Assembly (NCBI RefSeq): GCF_029784135.1
Contig: NC_073746.1
Location: 69,067,042 to 69,131,041 of the forward strand
DNA length: 64,000 nt
Direction of reading: 5' to 3'
Origin: Toxorhynchites rutilus septentrionalis
Lineage: Eukaryota; Arthropoda; Insecta; Diptera; Culicidae
The notes beneath the pieces were generated by a model. It was not told the DNA's origin, searched no databases, and saw only the letters and a list, made by a program, of their open reading frames with translations. Both the position numbers and the translations under genes were made by a program. Positions 1-10,844 of this stretch are shown piece by piece. Numbering within the stretch: position 1 is the first letter of the stretch; the number at the start of each line of letters is the position of its first letter.

Positions 1-47
1 ATAGACACGCAGATGGCGAGTCTGAAAAGATGGAAAGGAATTTACAA

Positions 48-1907
48 TTAGGGTTTTCTTAAATTTGCTTTGTGAATTTTCCTTCCATATATGTCTATTA
101 CATGTGTGTTATGGTCTTCTTTGATTTTGATTATTTTGTACCTACTTTTTCGTTTAGATATATCATTTGATTTTTCGTAAGCATATGTATCTGGTGTATA
201 ACTTGGATATGTGTTCTGTGGTAATTTTTCTTCTTTTTCTTTATAAAGTTTGATTATTCTTTCGTGTAATTTTTCTCTTTGTTTGTTAAATTCTTCTAAT
301 GGCAAATTATTTATATTTCTTCCCTGGTATATATTATGTGGAGTATCATTTGTGACTGAATGAACCGAATTGTTATATTTATGGGCTGCCTGTTGTATTA
401 ATTCGTTTATAGTTATTTCTGGATTTAGTGCTTTTATACACCTATTTGTTTCAGATCTGTGTACTGGTGTTTTAAATATTTCTATTCCTAATCCTTTAAT
501 CTGTTGTTCCATTACATTTGATACAAAAGCGCTTTCATTATCCATTACAATTTGTGCGGGTACATCCCAATCGTATATTAATTGCATTAATACATCTTTG
601 ATATGTGCAATAGATTTTGATTTGATTGGTCTAATTTTTAGAAATTTGGAAAATTTGTCAATGGATGATATAAATAATGCATTTTGATTGTAAACGAAAA
701 TATCTATATGTATAATTTCTGCTGGATAATTTGGAATTGGAGTTTTAACTGGGATATACTTTTGTGGATTTCTATCATATTTTTCAGTTTTACAAATTTC
801 ACATGTTTTTACATAGTCTTGAGTTAATTTATTCATTTTTGGAAAATAGAAGTGCTTTATTAATTGTAGTACGTTTTCTTTTGCGTTTCTGTGAGCGAAA
901 TTATGGACATTTTTTATTTCTTCTAATTGTTGTTCTTCTTCATTTATATCTGTAACCTGTGTTTGTGAATATCGTGCCTTTACAATTTGTGAATTGAAAT
1001 TTTCTTTGTATATTTCTTGTATTGTTGCCATTATTGGTTCATCTGTTAGAATTCCATTTATTATTCCTGGTATTAAAAATCTTTTTAATTTGTCTTTTGA
1101 AAATTCTACTGTAAAACGTGGTTCACAAAATATATGTCTCTTGAATTTTTCGAATGGAATATTCATTTCGTAACTAGATCTTGGATTGATTTTGAAAATT
1201 AATTGATTTCTGAATACGTTAATAGGTGTTTCTGTAGATGGGATATAGGAGTTGTCATCATTATCAGAGGAATGCTGTGTAGCGGTTAATGAATTAATTT
1301 GGATTCGAGATAATGCATCAGCTACAATGTTGGATTTTCCTGGTTTATAGTGTAACTCATAATCATGCTCTTCCAGATATGCTTTCCAACGTTTTAGCTT
1401 TGCATTACTATTTTTTGGGGATAACGTAAAAGTTAGTGGCATATGGTCAGTATAAATTTTGATTTTTGTTACATAAATGAAATTTCTTAATGTGTTAAGG
1501 GACCAAACAACTGCCAACATTTCTTTTTCGTTAGTCGCATAATTTTCCTCGGTTCTTGAAATAGTTCTGGAAATGAAAGTAATGGGTCTTTCTCCTTCTG
1601 GAAATTGTTGTGATAATACTGCACCAATTGCTTTATCTGATGCATCGGTCGTGAGTATTAATGATTTTTCAAAGTCTGGGAATGTGAGTACGTCTTCCGA
1701 AGATAGAATTTCTTTGAGAGTTTTGAAAGATTGTCGCGCTTCTTCGTCTAATTTGATCGAAAAGTTTTTTGACTGAGTTTTAGGAATTTGGCGATGGCCA
1801 TCTTCCCCTCTTAAAAGTTTTGTCAACGGTTTAGCAAGTGTTGCGTAGTTTTTGACAAAACGCCTGTAGTATCCTGATAGTCCTAGGAATGCTCGTAATT
1901 CCTTCAA
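48..1907 (-). pseudogene. pol: gypsy pol: RNase H and integrase part
   Basis: This 619-codon frame continues the RT frame at 1923 after one stop codon. It begins with the RT connection (FLGLSGYYRRFVKNY), then an RNase H domain (TTDASDKAIGAVLSQ near residue 87, TNEKEMLAVVWSL near 125, YTDHMPL near 152, VADALSRI near 194). Next comes the integrase zinc module with H-H-C-C (HNFAHRN ... CEICKTEKY, about residues 336-376) and a core with a D in IHIDIF and a D in VMDNESAF. The region expected to carry the catalytic Glu reads HRSETNRCIKAL and is shorter than usual around the Glu, so a small internal loss is likely. The frame was chosen by domain continuity, not by the first Met. Confidence 0.9.
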
Positions 1908-1922
1908 ATTTGTTGGTTCTGG

Positions 1923-2921
1923 TTATTTTTGAATACATTCGACCTTTTTCATATTTGGTCTAAGTCCATTTTCTGAGACAATGAATCCAAGAAATTCAAC
2001 CTCAGTTTTCAAAAATTCGGATTTGTCTGGTTGTATTTTGAAGTTTGCTTTTCGTAATGTTTCGAAGATTGTCTTAATGTTTTTTAGGTGTTCGTCAAAA
2101 GTCTTACCGAAGATTATTATGTCATCTATGTAGACATAACAAATTTTACCAATGTGTTCACGTAAAACGTCATCCATTACTCTTTGGAATATTCTGGGAG
2201 CGTTTTTTAAACCAAATGGCATACGAACGAATTCGTATTTACCATTATTAACAGAAAAGGCTGTTTTTTCAATGTCTTTTTCAGCCATTCGGATTTGATG
2301 AAATCCGGATGCTAAATCCAAAGTTGTAAAATACTTGTTTGCACCTAAGTTTGCAAGGACTACAGATGTCTCTGGAATTGGGTAAGTGTCACTGATTGTT
2401 TTTGCGTTGAGTCGTCGATAGTCTATTACCATTCTATACATTCTTTCTCCAGATGCGTCTATTTTTTTGGGTACTATCCATATTGGTGAGTTGTATGGGG
2501 ACCGTGATTGTCTGATAATTCCATCCTTGAGAAGTTTGTCTATTTGTTTGCACACTTCGGATTTTAATGCCTGTGGATATGGATATGATTTGCTGTAGGT
2601 AGGATTCTCGTCTGTTGTTCTGATCTCAGCTTCAACTCTAGTGGTGAACGGTAGTTTTTCATCAGGTGGCTGAAATAAATCTTGAAATTGTCCTAAAAAT
2701 ATATCTAATTTTGATTTCTCTTCTGCTGTCAGGTGTTCATTCCTGATTTGAATTTTGTTTATTTCTTGAAATTTATGCTGTAACAAAGGTATTTCATAAT
2801 TTCCTGGAAGTATCAATTTCTCTTTGAAGGTATTGATTATAGCTTTGAGTTCCTTTAATGTATCATGTCCTATTACTGCATCAAATGTTTTTAACTCGTT
2901 CATATGGTAGAATTTAATCAT
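1923..2921 (-). pseudogene. pol: gypsy pol: reverse transcriptase part
   Basis: A reverse transcriptase of the Ty3/gypsy type. Visible motifs are WIVPKK, RMVIDYRRLN, FTTLDLASGFHQI (first catalytic Asp), MPFGLKNAP and the YIDD box (CYVYIDDIIIFG), followed by the thumb region FLGFIVSENG. All three catalytic aspartates are present. The frame ends at a TAA directly before the PEPTNLKELRAF junction into the RNase H frame. Family members read through here, so this is a single nonsense change. The upstream Met at 2921 is not the real start: pol continues upstream into the protease. Confidence 0.92.
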
Positions 2922-3120
2922 TATATTAGAATATGGTAAAAAGAACTTACCTTGTGAGTATTTGTTGATTAGAATGTCTCCTCCGACTGATGAAACTGTA
3001 AAGGGGTTTTTACGGTATGTGCAATTTGAGTAAAGCGAGGGTGAATAAAGTTTTTATTTGATCCAGTATCGACTAAAATTTTCAAAGGTTTGTTTGGATT
3101 ACCATAATATAAGAAATATG
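2922..3120 (-). pseudogene. pol: gypsy pol: aspartic protease remnant
   Basis: Translated on the minus strand this stretch contains the retropepsin-type motif LVDTGSNKNF (near 3065-3095). The rest of the protease is found in a second frame (SSVGGDILIN). The switch falls in a C/T-rich stretch near 3005 and is best explained by loss of one base. It lies between gag and RT, as expected for Ty3/gypsy. Confidence 0.75.
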
Positions 3121-3132
3121 GTAATGTTGACT

Positions 3133-3945
3133 TTAGCCTAAAAAATTGAATTCAACATTTTCTTCAATGAAATCTTCCGAATTTTCATTTTGTTCCCATT
3201 GTTGCATATAGCGTTCAAAAGTAGAATCATTAGACATCATTTCTTTGATTTGCTGTTCATGTTCCATTTCATCGGGTATTTCTGTATTATGTTCTTCAAT
3301 TATTTGTTCAAGTTCAGGTTGGTTCACAGAATTCATGTTATACATTCGGGGTCTTTTTAGTGGTGGTTTAAATTGATTAGAAATTTGGGGCCTATTTTTG
3401 TAATTGACTTGTTTTGTTCTAATGGAAGGGTCTACTTCCATAGGTTCAGGTTTATTGACTTGATTGAAAGGATTTCTGGGGGGTTGAGGAGGTTGGTTGA
3501 AATTATTTCTTTGAGGTACCATTGGTTGATTATTAGGATATCGTTGAGGTCCTAGTGGATAATTGTTTTGGAAAGGTCTATTATATTGAAGCGGTCGCTG
3601 TGGAGGTATAAAGGGTAATCTGAAATTAGTAATTTCAGGTCTTCTTTTTGGAGGAATAGGAGGTGGTAATGGAATTTGGTTTCTTGGGATACTAGCGAAT
3701 GTTGGAGTTCTATTTCTTGTTAATTGGTTTCTGAATTCTTCATTTTGGAAAGATACACAGTAAGCATATGCGGCTGCTAACGAATCAGGTTTGTAATTTT
3801 TCAAGAATTTTCCTACATCTCCTTCTAGACCTCGGATGAAAGCATCGATAGCTTTATCATTATAATTCTCAATCATAGCACGAGAGGCTTCAGGATGTTG
3901 AAATCGAGCATCTGTTTTAATTTGGTTGGCAATAAGTGAGAGCAA
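3133..3945 (-). pseudogene. gag: gypsy gag, C-terminal part
   Basis: The gag-like frame begins with a helical capsid region (AIDAFIRGLEGDVGKFL, AYAYCVSFQNEE), followed by a long Pro/Asn/Gln/Arg-rich basic segment (about residues 95-200) and an acidic tail ending NVEFNFLG. I see no CCHC zinc knuckle. The Arg/Pro-rich segment probably does the RNA binding, as in other gypsy-group Gags. The Met at 3945 lies inside the ancestral protein, since the frame is continuous with the gag segment at 4046-4477 apart from a frameshift near 4040. Confidence 0.82.
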
Positions 3946-4045
3946 TCTATTGATCTTATCATAATATTGTTCAAGAGTTTGACCATGTTGATGCGAACTT
4001 ATTAACTGATAGTCGAGAGTACCGAGATCCCTCTTTTCTCCATAC

Positions 4046-4477
4046 TTAGTATGTTAAAAGTGTTTTCTTAATTAATAGCCAATTTATGTTAACGTTTGAT
4101 GCTACTAAAGCATCATTCGCTTCACCTCGAATTTTCCTTCTTATGGCTTTACACACCATATGAAACTTATTTTTTTCATCAGTTGTACTTTGATGATGAG
4201 GCTTGTAAAGATTGATTAAACCTTCAGCGTCATTTATCCAGATGCTGACCTCATTTGGTTCGCCGTTAAATATCGGTAAATCTTTCACCAAATCAGATAG
4301 CTTCTCGATAGACTCTGGGTTAACGGGTGTTCCGTCTGCGTTTTGGGGGAAAAGTGGTGGATCACTGTAATCCAACTCTTGGAATGCGATTCCTGGTCTT
4401 GCATTTTCGAGTGCATTTACTCGATTGATCAGATCTTGAATTTGTTGTTGAGCCATATTAAGATGGAAATTTTGCAA
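4046..4477 (-). pseudogene. gag: gypsy gag, N-terminal part
   Basis: The start of Gag. A short coiled-coil-like N-terminus (QQQIQDLINRVNALEN) is followed by the gypsy-group region LPIFNGEPNEVSIWINDAEG and CKAIRRKIRGEANDAL. The frame stops at 4046, just after TLLTY, where a 2-4 base change shifts the coding frame. The continuation into the segment at 3133-3945 is visible in another frame. The start at 4477 or the Met eight codons further in (MAQQQ) are both plausible. Confidence 0.82.
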
Positions 4478-4546
4478 TAAGTCGGCAATGCTGTCAGGAT
4501 CAATTTTGAAAGTTAAAAATTTTCCTTAAATATTAGTAACAAAAAA

Positions 4547-4750
4547 AATATTCTTCTTCTTTAAAAAGAAGTCGCTTCCTAATAATAATTCTTCTTCTTT
4601 AGTAAAAGAAGGTCGTTCCTTAAAATAATTCTTCTTCTTTAGTAAAAGAAGGTCGTTCCTTAAAATAATTCTTCTTCTTTATTGAAAGAAGGTCGTTTCT
4701 TTGTTTAAAATAATTCTTCCTCTTTATTTAAAGAGGGTCGTTATCTAATT
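4547..4750 (-). repeat. ~42-bp tandem repeats in gypsy 5' leader
   Basis: Five imperfect copies of a 40-45-bp unit begin near 4547, 4580, 4625, 4665 and 4709. Each contains CTTCTTCTTT, a short spacer, then AAAAGAAGG, so every unit can fold into a small hairpin. It lies between the primer site and gag, where gypsy of Drosophila carries its insulator array. No Su(Hw)-type motif is evident. Confidence 0.85.
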
Positions 4751-4862
4751 CTATTTGTTTCGTATTTTCGTATTCTTATTTAATTTCCTTATATTTTTAT
4801 TTTAATTTTTGTGATGTTGTGTGGTATAATTTTATTTTGATAATTATTATTTTTCTTCGCTT

Positions 4863-5083
4863 TTTGCGGTATTTTTTATATTTCACTTCGCTTTATGCGG
4901 TATATTTATATTTCACTTCGCTTTATGCGGTATTTTTATATTTCACTTCGCTTTATGCGGTATATTTATATTTCACTTCACTTTATGCGGTATTTTTATA
5001 TTTCACTTCGCTTTATGCGGTATATTTATATTTCACTTCGCTTTATGCGGTATTTTTATATTTCACTTCGCTTTATGCGGTAT
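4863..5083 (-). repeat. 30-bp minisatellite with A/B alternation in gypsy leader
   Basis: About seven tandem copies of a 30-bp unit (core CACTTCGCTTTATGCGGTAT) run at exactly 30-base spacing (4881, 4911, 4941, 4971, 5001, 5031, 5061). The units alternate between tatatttata and tatttttata endings, so the true period is a 60-bp dimer. Open reading frames across it are repeat artefacts. Confidence 0.92.
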
Positions 5084-5543
5084 AAAAAAAAAAATTATTT
5101 GACTTACATGATTAGCCTGAACATCTCGAGGGTACTCCTTGAGACTGCGGGACAACGTACTTCTGGCCACCAATCCTTTATCAGTGGTGATCTCAGCAAG
5201 CTCCGGTACGCGTGTTCAGATGGTCCTTACCGATGTCCTATTACTACCTTTTATCTCAGCTTCGCCGGGTGCGAATGGAATCTGCTGAGCAGGAACCTGG
5301 AGTGTGTTGCTCACCTTCTCAGTACGTCGCGTTGGATCCCTTTCCTCAGGATAAACCAGCTACTCAGGAACGTTACGTACGGCTGCCTTGTTGCGATTGG
5401 GTTAAGCGGTTGATGATAGTCCGGATGTACAAATCCTTTAACAGTTGTACTATTCCGGTGCTTGTGATATGGACTACTTCACTTTAACGTTGTAATACTC
5501 ATAACACTTGATTCCACACTATGACTATCACTGCACACTCTGG
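5084..5543 (-). other. gypsy untranslated leader next to primer site
   Basis: Non-repetitive, moderately GC-rich leader between the minisatellite and the primer-binding site. No convincing coding frame is seen in either direction; the plus-strand frames here are short and unlike any domain I know. Confidence 0.6.
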
Positions 5544-5561
5544 GTCCCTATTCGGGCGCCA
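5544..5561 (-). promoter_or_regulatory. tRNA-Lys-type primer-binding site
   Basis: On the minus strand the sequence TGGCGCCCGAATAGGGAC directly abuts the LTR end. It matches the 3' end complement of tRNA-Lys (UUU) as used by several retroelements, with one difference. It sets the LTR inner boundary. Confidence 0.85.
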
Positions 5562-5948
5562 GTTAATTTTCTTTCTTAGAACTTAAAGAAAAAAAAATTA
5601 TTTATTTTAGAGCTATGCTCTACTTTTACTTAAAACTAAGATTAAGACTAAACTGAGACTAATTTAAGACTAAGACTAATTTAAGACTGACTTTACAATC
5701 GTGGCCCTGCTCTATTTATATTGTTCTGGTGATGCGTTGTTGTGAAATAGCATGATGAAATCATGCTATCGATTTCCTGGGAAAGTTCCGTTCTCGATAA
5801 TTCGTCTGGTCAATGTTTATGTTTATGTCTCGATCGCCCGCCTGTCCGCTGTGTGGCTAATTTATGATCTTCTGCACTTTGTCTGGGATGATGTTTATGG
5901 GTGGCTATGCTGACGCTGCGCGATAATGAAGTCATCTCGGTGTTAACT
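5562..5948 (-). repeat. 5' LTR of the gypsy-type element
   Basis: About 387 bp between the primer site and an AGTTAA/TTAACT end. Read on the plus strand it starts AGTTAATTTT (sharing the A at 5561) and ends GGTGTTAACT, giving the short inverted termini usual in the gypsy group. It holds a stretch of repeated AAGACTAA-like words at about 5630-5690. The partner 3' LTR lies outside the window, so the ends rest on the termini and on primer-site position. Confidence 0.8.
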
Positions 5949-6054
5949 AGCGTTCAATGTATATTTTCAGATATGGAATGGTGACATGTCAACTATTCGA
6001 ACATTGGATCATCGGTAATGGACATTGTGAAAGTCATGTCAAACCATCATCTAT
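5949..6054. other. short spacer between LTR and Helitron-like block
   Basis: About 100 bp with no recognisable feature; it is the flank of the gypsy insertion. Confidence 0.4.
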
Positions 6055-6905
6055 CTATATCTATATATATATATAAATGGAATTCTGTATGTCTGTCTGA
6101 TTCTTATGGACTCGGAAACTACTGAACTGATCGACATGAAAATTGATATGTAGGGGTTTTTAAGGTCGGGGAAGGTTCTTATGATATTTTCAAACCCCTC
6201 CCCCTCTCTAAGGGGGGGGGGGTGTGTTGGGTGGGGGCTGTCATACAAATGAAACACAAATTTCTTCTTTACTCGAGAGTTAAACAGGCAAACGAAACCA
6301 AACACAAATTTTTGCATAACTCGAGAATTAATCAAGCAAATGGAATAAAATTTGGCATGTGGAAGTTTTAGGGTGTAATAAATGTTTCTATGGTGGTTAG
6401 ACACTCCACCTCCTCTGCCATACAAATGAAACACAGATTTCTGCATTACCCGAGAATTAATCAAGCAACTGAAACGAAATTTGGCATGTAGAGGTTTTAG
6501 GGTGCAATAAATGTTTCACTTCACTTCACTCCTCTCCCTAAGGGGGGGCTGCCATACAAATGAAACACAAATTTGTGCATTACTCGAGAGTTAATCAAGC
6601 AAACGGAACCAAATTTGGCATGTGAATGTTTTAGGGTGCAATAAATGTTTTCACGGTGGCTAGATACACCTCCCCCCTCTCTTAGGGGAGGCTGCCATAC
6701 AAATGAAACACAAGTTTCTACATTCCCTAACAGAGACAATAAAACCAAGTTGCCTGTGGGATATCTGCATTGCAAATATATGCAAATCGGGGGCGTTTTT
6801 ATATTGCATGTAAGGTGAGCGATACGATTAATTCTAGCATAAAAAAAAAACAAATTTGGAACTTTAATGTTGGTTGCTTCGTGAAATTTCATATCAATGA
6901 CCGAT
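6055..6905 (+). repeat. Helitron-like tandem-repeat block, copy A
   Basis: It begins with a short TA run followed by GACTCGGAAACTACTGAACT-type sequence. It then has about four diverged units of 140-150 bp with the recurring words CCATACAAATGAAACACAAA, TAATCAAGCAA, TTTGGCATGTGGA and GTGCAATAAATGTTTC, separated by poly-G/poly-C stretches. The same units occur at 23740-24573, 36060-37042 and 54570-56606. One CR1 5'-leader-like unit is embedded at about 6718-6800. Open frames rich in CFICMAAP-like words are repeat translations. This copy lacks the CTRR end and instead runs into the histone-stem-loop segment. Confidence 0.75.
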
Positions 6906-7556
6906 CGTGTATCGTGAGAAATTCAGCGCAAGTGTAAGTGTAAAATTGTATATGGTAGCAGTTGTCTTAAAAATGACTTGATATATGAAACGATTTATTT
7001 CAATTTTCATAAATAAAAACCAATATGTGTTCCCGCTTGAGAACGGGTCGTTTGGTTTAAGCTGTTTGTTTTGTTGTGTTCATTTTCACCCAAGGAAAGT
7101 TTATACAGCGGGAAAAATTGGAAAAGTGAAGAAATATTAGAAAAAGTGATTTCCCATATGCTCAACATATCATACTAGGTGCTGTTAGTCCAATTAAAAT
7201 TTACATTGAGGCATTCGCATCGTGTTACGTTCGGTTTGCAGCGAATATGGAAATGGGTTGAATAAATAAACACTCAAAAAGTAGAAATTATAAAAGAAAA
7301 TCACCTTTTCCATTTTAAATATGTTACTAATTACCATCTTTCTGTCATCATCACTCGGTTGTAAACAATGGTAGAGTGAACAAACAATACCCAACAACCA
7401 AACAAAACGTCCCTTTTCAGGGCCACCAAATCATAATCAAAGAGTTTAACGATTTAATTCGTCAAACGTATCCATTCTACAATCAGCATGCACAGGTAGC
7501 TTAACCGACGTCAACTATGCGGTCAACTATGTCTCGGACACAACCCTTCTGTTTTA
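6906..7556 (+). repeat. dispersed segment with histone-type 3' end, copy 1
   Basis: This 650-bp stretch is repeated at 37043-37875 with the same order of landmarks: a CGATCGTGTATCGTG-like start, the inverted word GTTCCCGCTTGAGAACGGG, TTCATTTTCACCCAAGGAAA, a stem-loop with CTTTTCAGGGCCACC, and the end GTCTCGGACACAACC. No histone coding sequence is recognisable. It joins the Helitron-like block in both copies, so it is probably part of the same transposed unit. Confidence 0.7.
7409..7424 (+). promoter_or_regulatory. histone mRNA-like 3' stem-loop, one mismatch
   Basis: GTCCCTTTTCAGGGCC forms a 6-bp stem with one mismatch and a TTTC loop, followed by ACCA. It matches the replication-dependent histone consensus. 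A purine-rich CAAAGAG, resembling the U7-pairing downstream element, follows about 14 bases later. The copy at 37733 has a perfect stem. Confidence 0.6.
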
Positions 7557-7829
7557 TAATTGACAACCCAGATTTCGACCATGGTCTAGGATGTATGAAA
7601 TGCATTTTCTGCTTGATTTGTTTTCACGCGGAGTGAATATAGTAAAATATGTAGCCAGCTGTGAAGTATATATTGAATATTTATTTCATGATCCAATCGA
7701 ATTTCCATGACTTTACAGTTGATTGTTAAGTGCATTTGTTTTTGCTATGCCACTGGTGTCCTTATTCCTGTTTTTAGAGTTATTTCTCGTCATATATCTT
7801 CCGGATTGGTTTGGATTGTCGACTCCGTC
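7557..7829. other. no recognisable feature
   Basis: AT-rich DNA between the histone-stem-loop repeat and the 3'-truncated end of the CR1-like LINE; no frame or repeat recognised. Confidence 0.4.
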
Positions 7830-7841
7830 TAATGCTTGTAT

Positions 7842-9059
7842 TTAGGGGTGGGTGGAAGAGATTAATTTGCATTTCTTTATATTCACGTTCATACCGTTTT
7901 CATTGCACCACAACAAAAGTCGATCTATGTCAGTTTGCAAAACTTGACAATCCAGGACTGATGTAATCACCCTGAAGACTTCCAGATCGTCTGCGAAGAA
8001 TAGTTTTCTCGATGACAGACGGTGGGCGAGATCGTTTAAATATAGAATAAAGATGAGAGGCCCGAGTACGCTCCCTTGAGGAACTCCAGATGTAACGTCG
8101 AACGGTGCAGAGACTTCGTGATCCACTTGTACGAAAGCTAACCGCCCAGTAAGATAGGACTTTAACTAATCGACTATCCAACTTGGGAAGCCCTGAACTA
8201 AAAGTTTGTCGACTACAAGGGTATGCGGAACCACGTCAAAAGCCTTCGAGAAGTCTACGTAGATCGAATCTACTTGACAACGGGATTCTACTGCAGGGAA
8301 TAGTATGTTACAATATTCCATCAAATTGGTCGTTGTTGAACGACGCTCGACGAAACCATGCTGAAACTCGCTGATTAGAGGTTTAGCAGCATTGTTCAGA
8401 AAACGATGGACGACTGTTTCGAATATTTACTTTGCCCAAACAACAAAGTATCGATATTCCACGATAGTTTTCAACGAGATTTATGCTTCTTGCTTTGTGG
8501 ATTGGGACCATCTTTGCAGTTTTCCACATCAACGGGAACGTACACTCGGCTAATGAGCGATTAAAAATTAACACTATAGGTGCAACCAGTTCAGCTGCAC
8601 CCCTCTTGACAATGAACGGCGTCAATCCATCCACACCGGGTCCACGTCGTTCAGCGCTTCAAAAACGTCTCTGGCAGAAAAATGAAAACGTGGTAGGTGC
8701 ACATCATGTAAAGGTGTAAGACTACTTGTTTCCGAATTGGATACAGGAGAGGTGATGCGGAAAACACTTTTGAAGAATTCAGCAAACAGATTTGCAGCTT
8801 CCTTGGCTGTGCATGCTCTGCGTCCTTCGTATTCTACATTGCATGGAATGCGTTTCGATGATTTTTGAGATCTAACGAAAGCCCAAAATGATGACGGGTT
8901 CAGCTTCAAACCTGCTTGAAGTCTATCTACGTACGCTGCATATGTTGTCCTCAGGAGAACATTATATTCACTTTCGATTAGTCGTACGGCATTGCTATTT
9001 TCTTCAGAACTGGCTCTAAAGAATCGGTTGCGGGATTTACGAAGCTTGTTGCGCAAGTG
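7842..9059 (-). pseudogene. CR1 ORF2 reverse transcriptase region
   Basis: The N-terminal linker (LRNKLRKSRNRFFRASSEEN, RLQAGLKLNPSSFWAFVRSQ, TAKEAANLFAEFFKSVF) leads into the RT domain DGLTPFIVKRGAAELVAPI, NRSLAECTFPLMWKTAKMVP, VENYRGISIL. It then moves through two further frames to [28 protein letters not shown] and a final CNENGMNVNIKKCKLI. Frame changes occur near 8630 and between 8383 and 8126. The catalytic FADD box survives. The thumb and C-terminal part are missing downstream of 7842. Confidence 0.85.
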
Positions 9060-10045
9060 ACGGAGCTCTGGCGTCCATCAAGGTTTACGAGTAACAATGG
9101 AAGTGTAATTTTTGCGGCGTGGCACAAGTTTAGCGAAAATGTTATGTAGCGTAGCATAGAAAGCAGCCACAGTTTCATCCAATGAAGTACAGCTCAAGCG
9201 TTGTGCCCAACCAATTGTCGAAAGCTCATTTTTCAGCAAGCTGATGTCGCATCTCCTAAAGTCAAAGTACGTGGCTTCCGCCGGAGCGTCACTGTAACTT
9301 GGCACAGTAAACTGAGTGTCGAGTCTTAGAATGAACGGCTTGTGGTGCTCATCTAATCTTAGGAGTGGAAGTGGGGGGCTAAAATTATCGACATAATCAG
9401 GAATGTTGACGTACGCTAAGTCGAGCATTCTTCCATTCACGTTTCGTAGTCCATTTGTCTGAACAAGACCAATAGCGGACATTGATTCGATCAGCAAAAT
9501 CTCGTGCTCTGTTGATGCGTTCACGGGTAGATATCCGTTTATATCATCGTCAAATTTCCAATGAAGGTCTGGTAAGTTGTAGTCGCCTAATGCTAGAGCA
9601 ATATCAGCGTTTGTTGCGTTGTCGCATACGTCCTGGATTGCATTTGTGTGCGAAATATATTTGTCTGAACATGACGATGGCCTGAGGTATATTCCGACAA
9701 CATAGAGTGAGCGGTTTGCTAACTTGATACGGATAATTGTTTGTTCGAGCTGATCACAATTGTCCGCAGGGATTGCGTTGCATTGATGGGTCATCTTGAC
9801 GGCAATAAGCACTCCGCCACCTCTTGATAATTCGCTTGTATCACTTCGATCGCATCTGAAGATATGATAGTCTGATGACAGTTCGCTATCAACGATGTCA
9901 GGTCGAAGTCATGTTTCTGTCAACACAAGAATGTCGTAATCGCAGCTGGAAAGCATCAGTCGAAGCTCGTTCGTTTTGGTACGCAGTCCCCTGACATTTT
10001 GATAATACACCGACAGAAAGCGATTGGTTGACGTATTATTTGTGT
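9060..10045 (-). pseudogene. CR1 ORF2 apurinic-type endonuclease
   Basis: The endonuclease starts with YYQNVRGLRTKTNELRLML and DILVLTET, continues with RGGGVLIAVK, GIYLRPSSC and ALGDYNLPDLHW (GDxN catalytic box), then DLAYVN and LDEHHKPFIL (LDEHHKP is the usual S/LDHxP-type terminal motif). Two in-frame TGA codons stand where family members have Trp: after TET (near 9910) and after TRKP (near 9078). These two stops divide the domain. Confidence 0.87.
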
Positions 10046-10089
10046 TGAAAATTAGAGCTGATTCAATAGGCAATGCGCCATTCGTTTCA

Positions 10090-10730
10090 ACATGTCCAGG
10101 GCAACTGAAATCCGAAAAAACTTCAGGCCGGAGAGTGGAAGAACAATTCAAGTACTTGCCTGCGAGTGGATTTAGGAAAACCCTTTCCCTTTCCACGAAA
10201 ACAGGGCCGGGATGACTCTGATGACATAGTACGACTGAGTTACATGTTGTGCGATAGCTATCGGTGGGTGGCGCGACTGTTTCGGGTGGTGTGGGATCTT
10301 CCTTACGGTTTTCGCAGGTGCATCCCGGTGAAGGTTGGTCGAAGATGAAATGGCTTTTATTGCTTGATGGAACTCAATTTCAGATGTGACGTTTCAAATG
10401 GTCCTATTTGTGTATGTTGCGGTATCCAAACTGACGGGAATGTCATGTGAGTTGGGCTCAGTTGATCATTAGCGATGCGTACACTGCTGCAATCCGAAGA
10501 AACTTCAGGCAGAAAAAGAGTTGCGCAATTCAAACACTTGCCTGCGAGTGGATTCCGGAAAACCCTTTCCCTTTCCACAAAAACAGGGCCGGGATGACTT
10601 TGATGGCAGGATACATGTGAGTGTCGAGATGTACGTTTTCTATCGGAGGTTGGCGCGACTGTTTCGGGTGGGTAAGGGTCTTCCTCGTGGTTTTCGCAGC
10701 TGCATCCCGGCGAAGGTTGGTTGAATATTA
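10090..10730 (-). repeat. internal direct duplication between CR1 ORF1 and ORF2
   Basis: Two related segments of about 240 bp, 10090-10345 and 10480-10730, share TTGCCTGCGAGTGGAT, AACCCTTTCCCTTTCCAC, AACAGGGCCGGGATGACT, GGCGCGACTGTTTCGGGT and TTTTCGCAG(G/C)TGCATCCCGG in the same order and orientation. On the minus strand the later copy codes for PPETVAPTSDRK...GPVFVERERVFRNPLAGK, and the earlier copy is a broken version. This is a tandem duplication with a spacer of about 135 bp. Confidence 0.85.
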
Positions 10731-10844
10731 GTGTATTGTCCGATTGTTCTAAATTGGTGTTTGATCGTTGTCCACAAGTTTGTGCGGTGGTCCATGCGAG
10801 TTTTTTGCTCGGTCTACAAATTCTCGGAATATTACTCCTTCCGG

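Larger units (their letters stand above)
1..5948 (-). mobile_element. Ty3/gypsy-type LTR retrotransposon, 3' part beyond window
   Basis: A minus-strand element reads from the LTR at 5948 leftward: LTR, tRNA-Lys-type primer site, a leader of about 1 kb, gag, protease, RT, RNase H and integrase, and it runs off position 1. The gene order PR-RT-RH-IN is that of Ty3/gypsy. The LTR termini (AGTTAA...TTAACT) and the gag style resemble the insect gypsy/17.6 group. Frameshifts in gag (near 4040) and protease (near 3005) and a stop between RT and RNase H (near 1925) make this copy inactive. Whether an env frame and the 3' LTR exist cannot be seen here. Confidence 0.93.

Noticed and set aside
4895..5413. 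172-codon plus-strand frame with RFMRYFYIS repeats
   Set aside because: It is the translation of the 30-bp minisatellite in the leader of a minus-strand retroelement; the repeat is open in more than one frame.
6051..6892. Minus-strand frames with CFICMAAP-type text (also at 23824-24063, 36811-37059 and 54746-55397)
   Set aside because: They are translations of the Helitron-like tandem units, differ in frame from copy to copy and have no conserved start or stop.
8483..8719. Plus-strand frames inside the CR1 LINE (also 9482-9685 and 11844-12188)
   Set aside because: They are antisense shadows of the minus-strand ORF2 and of the leader repeats.
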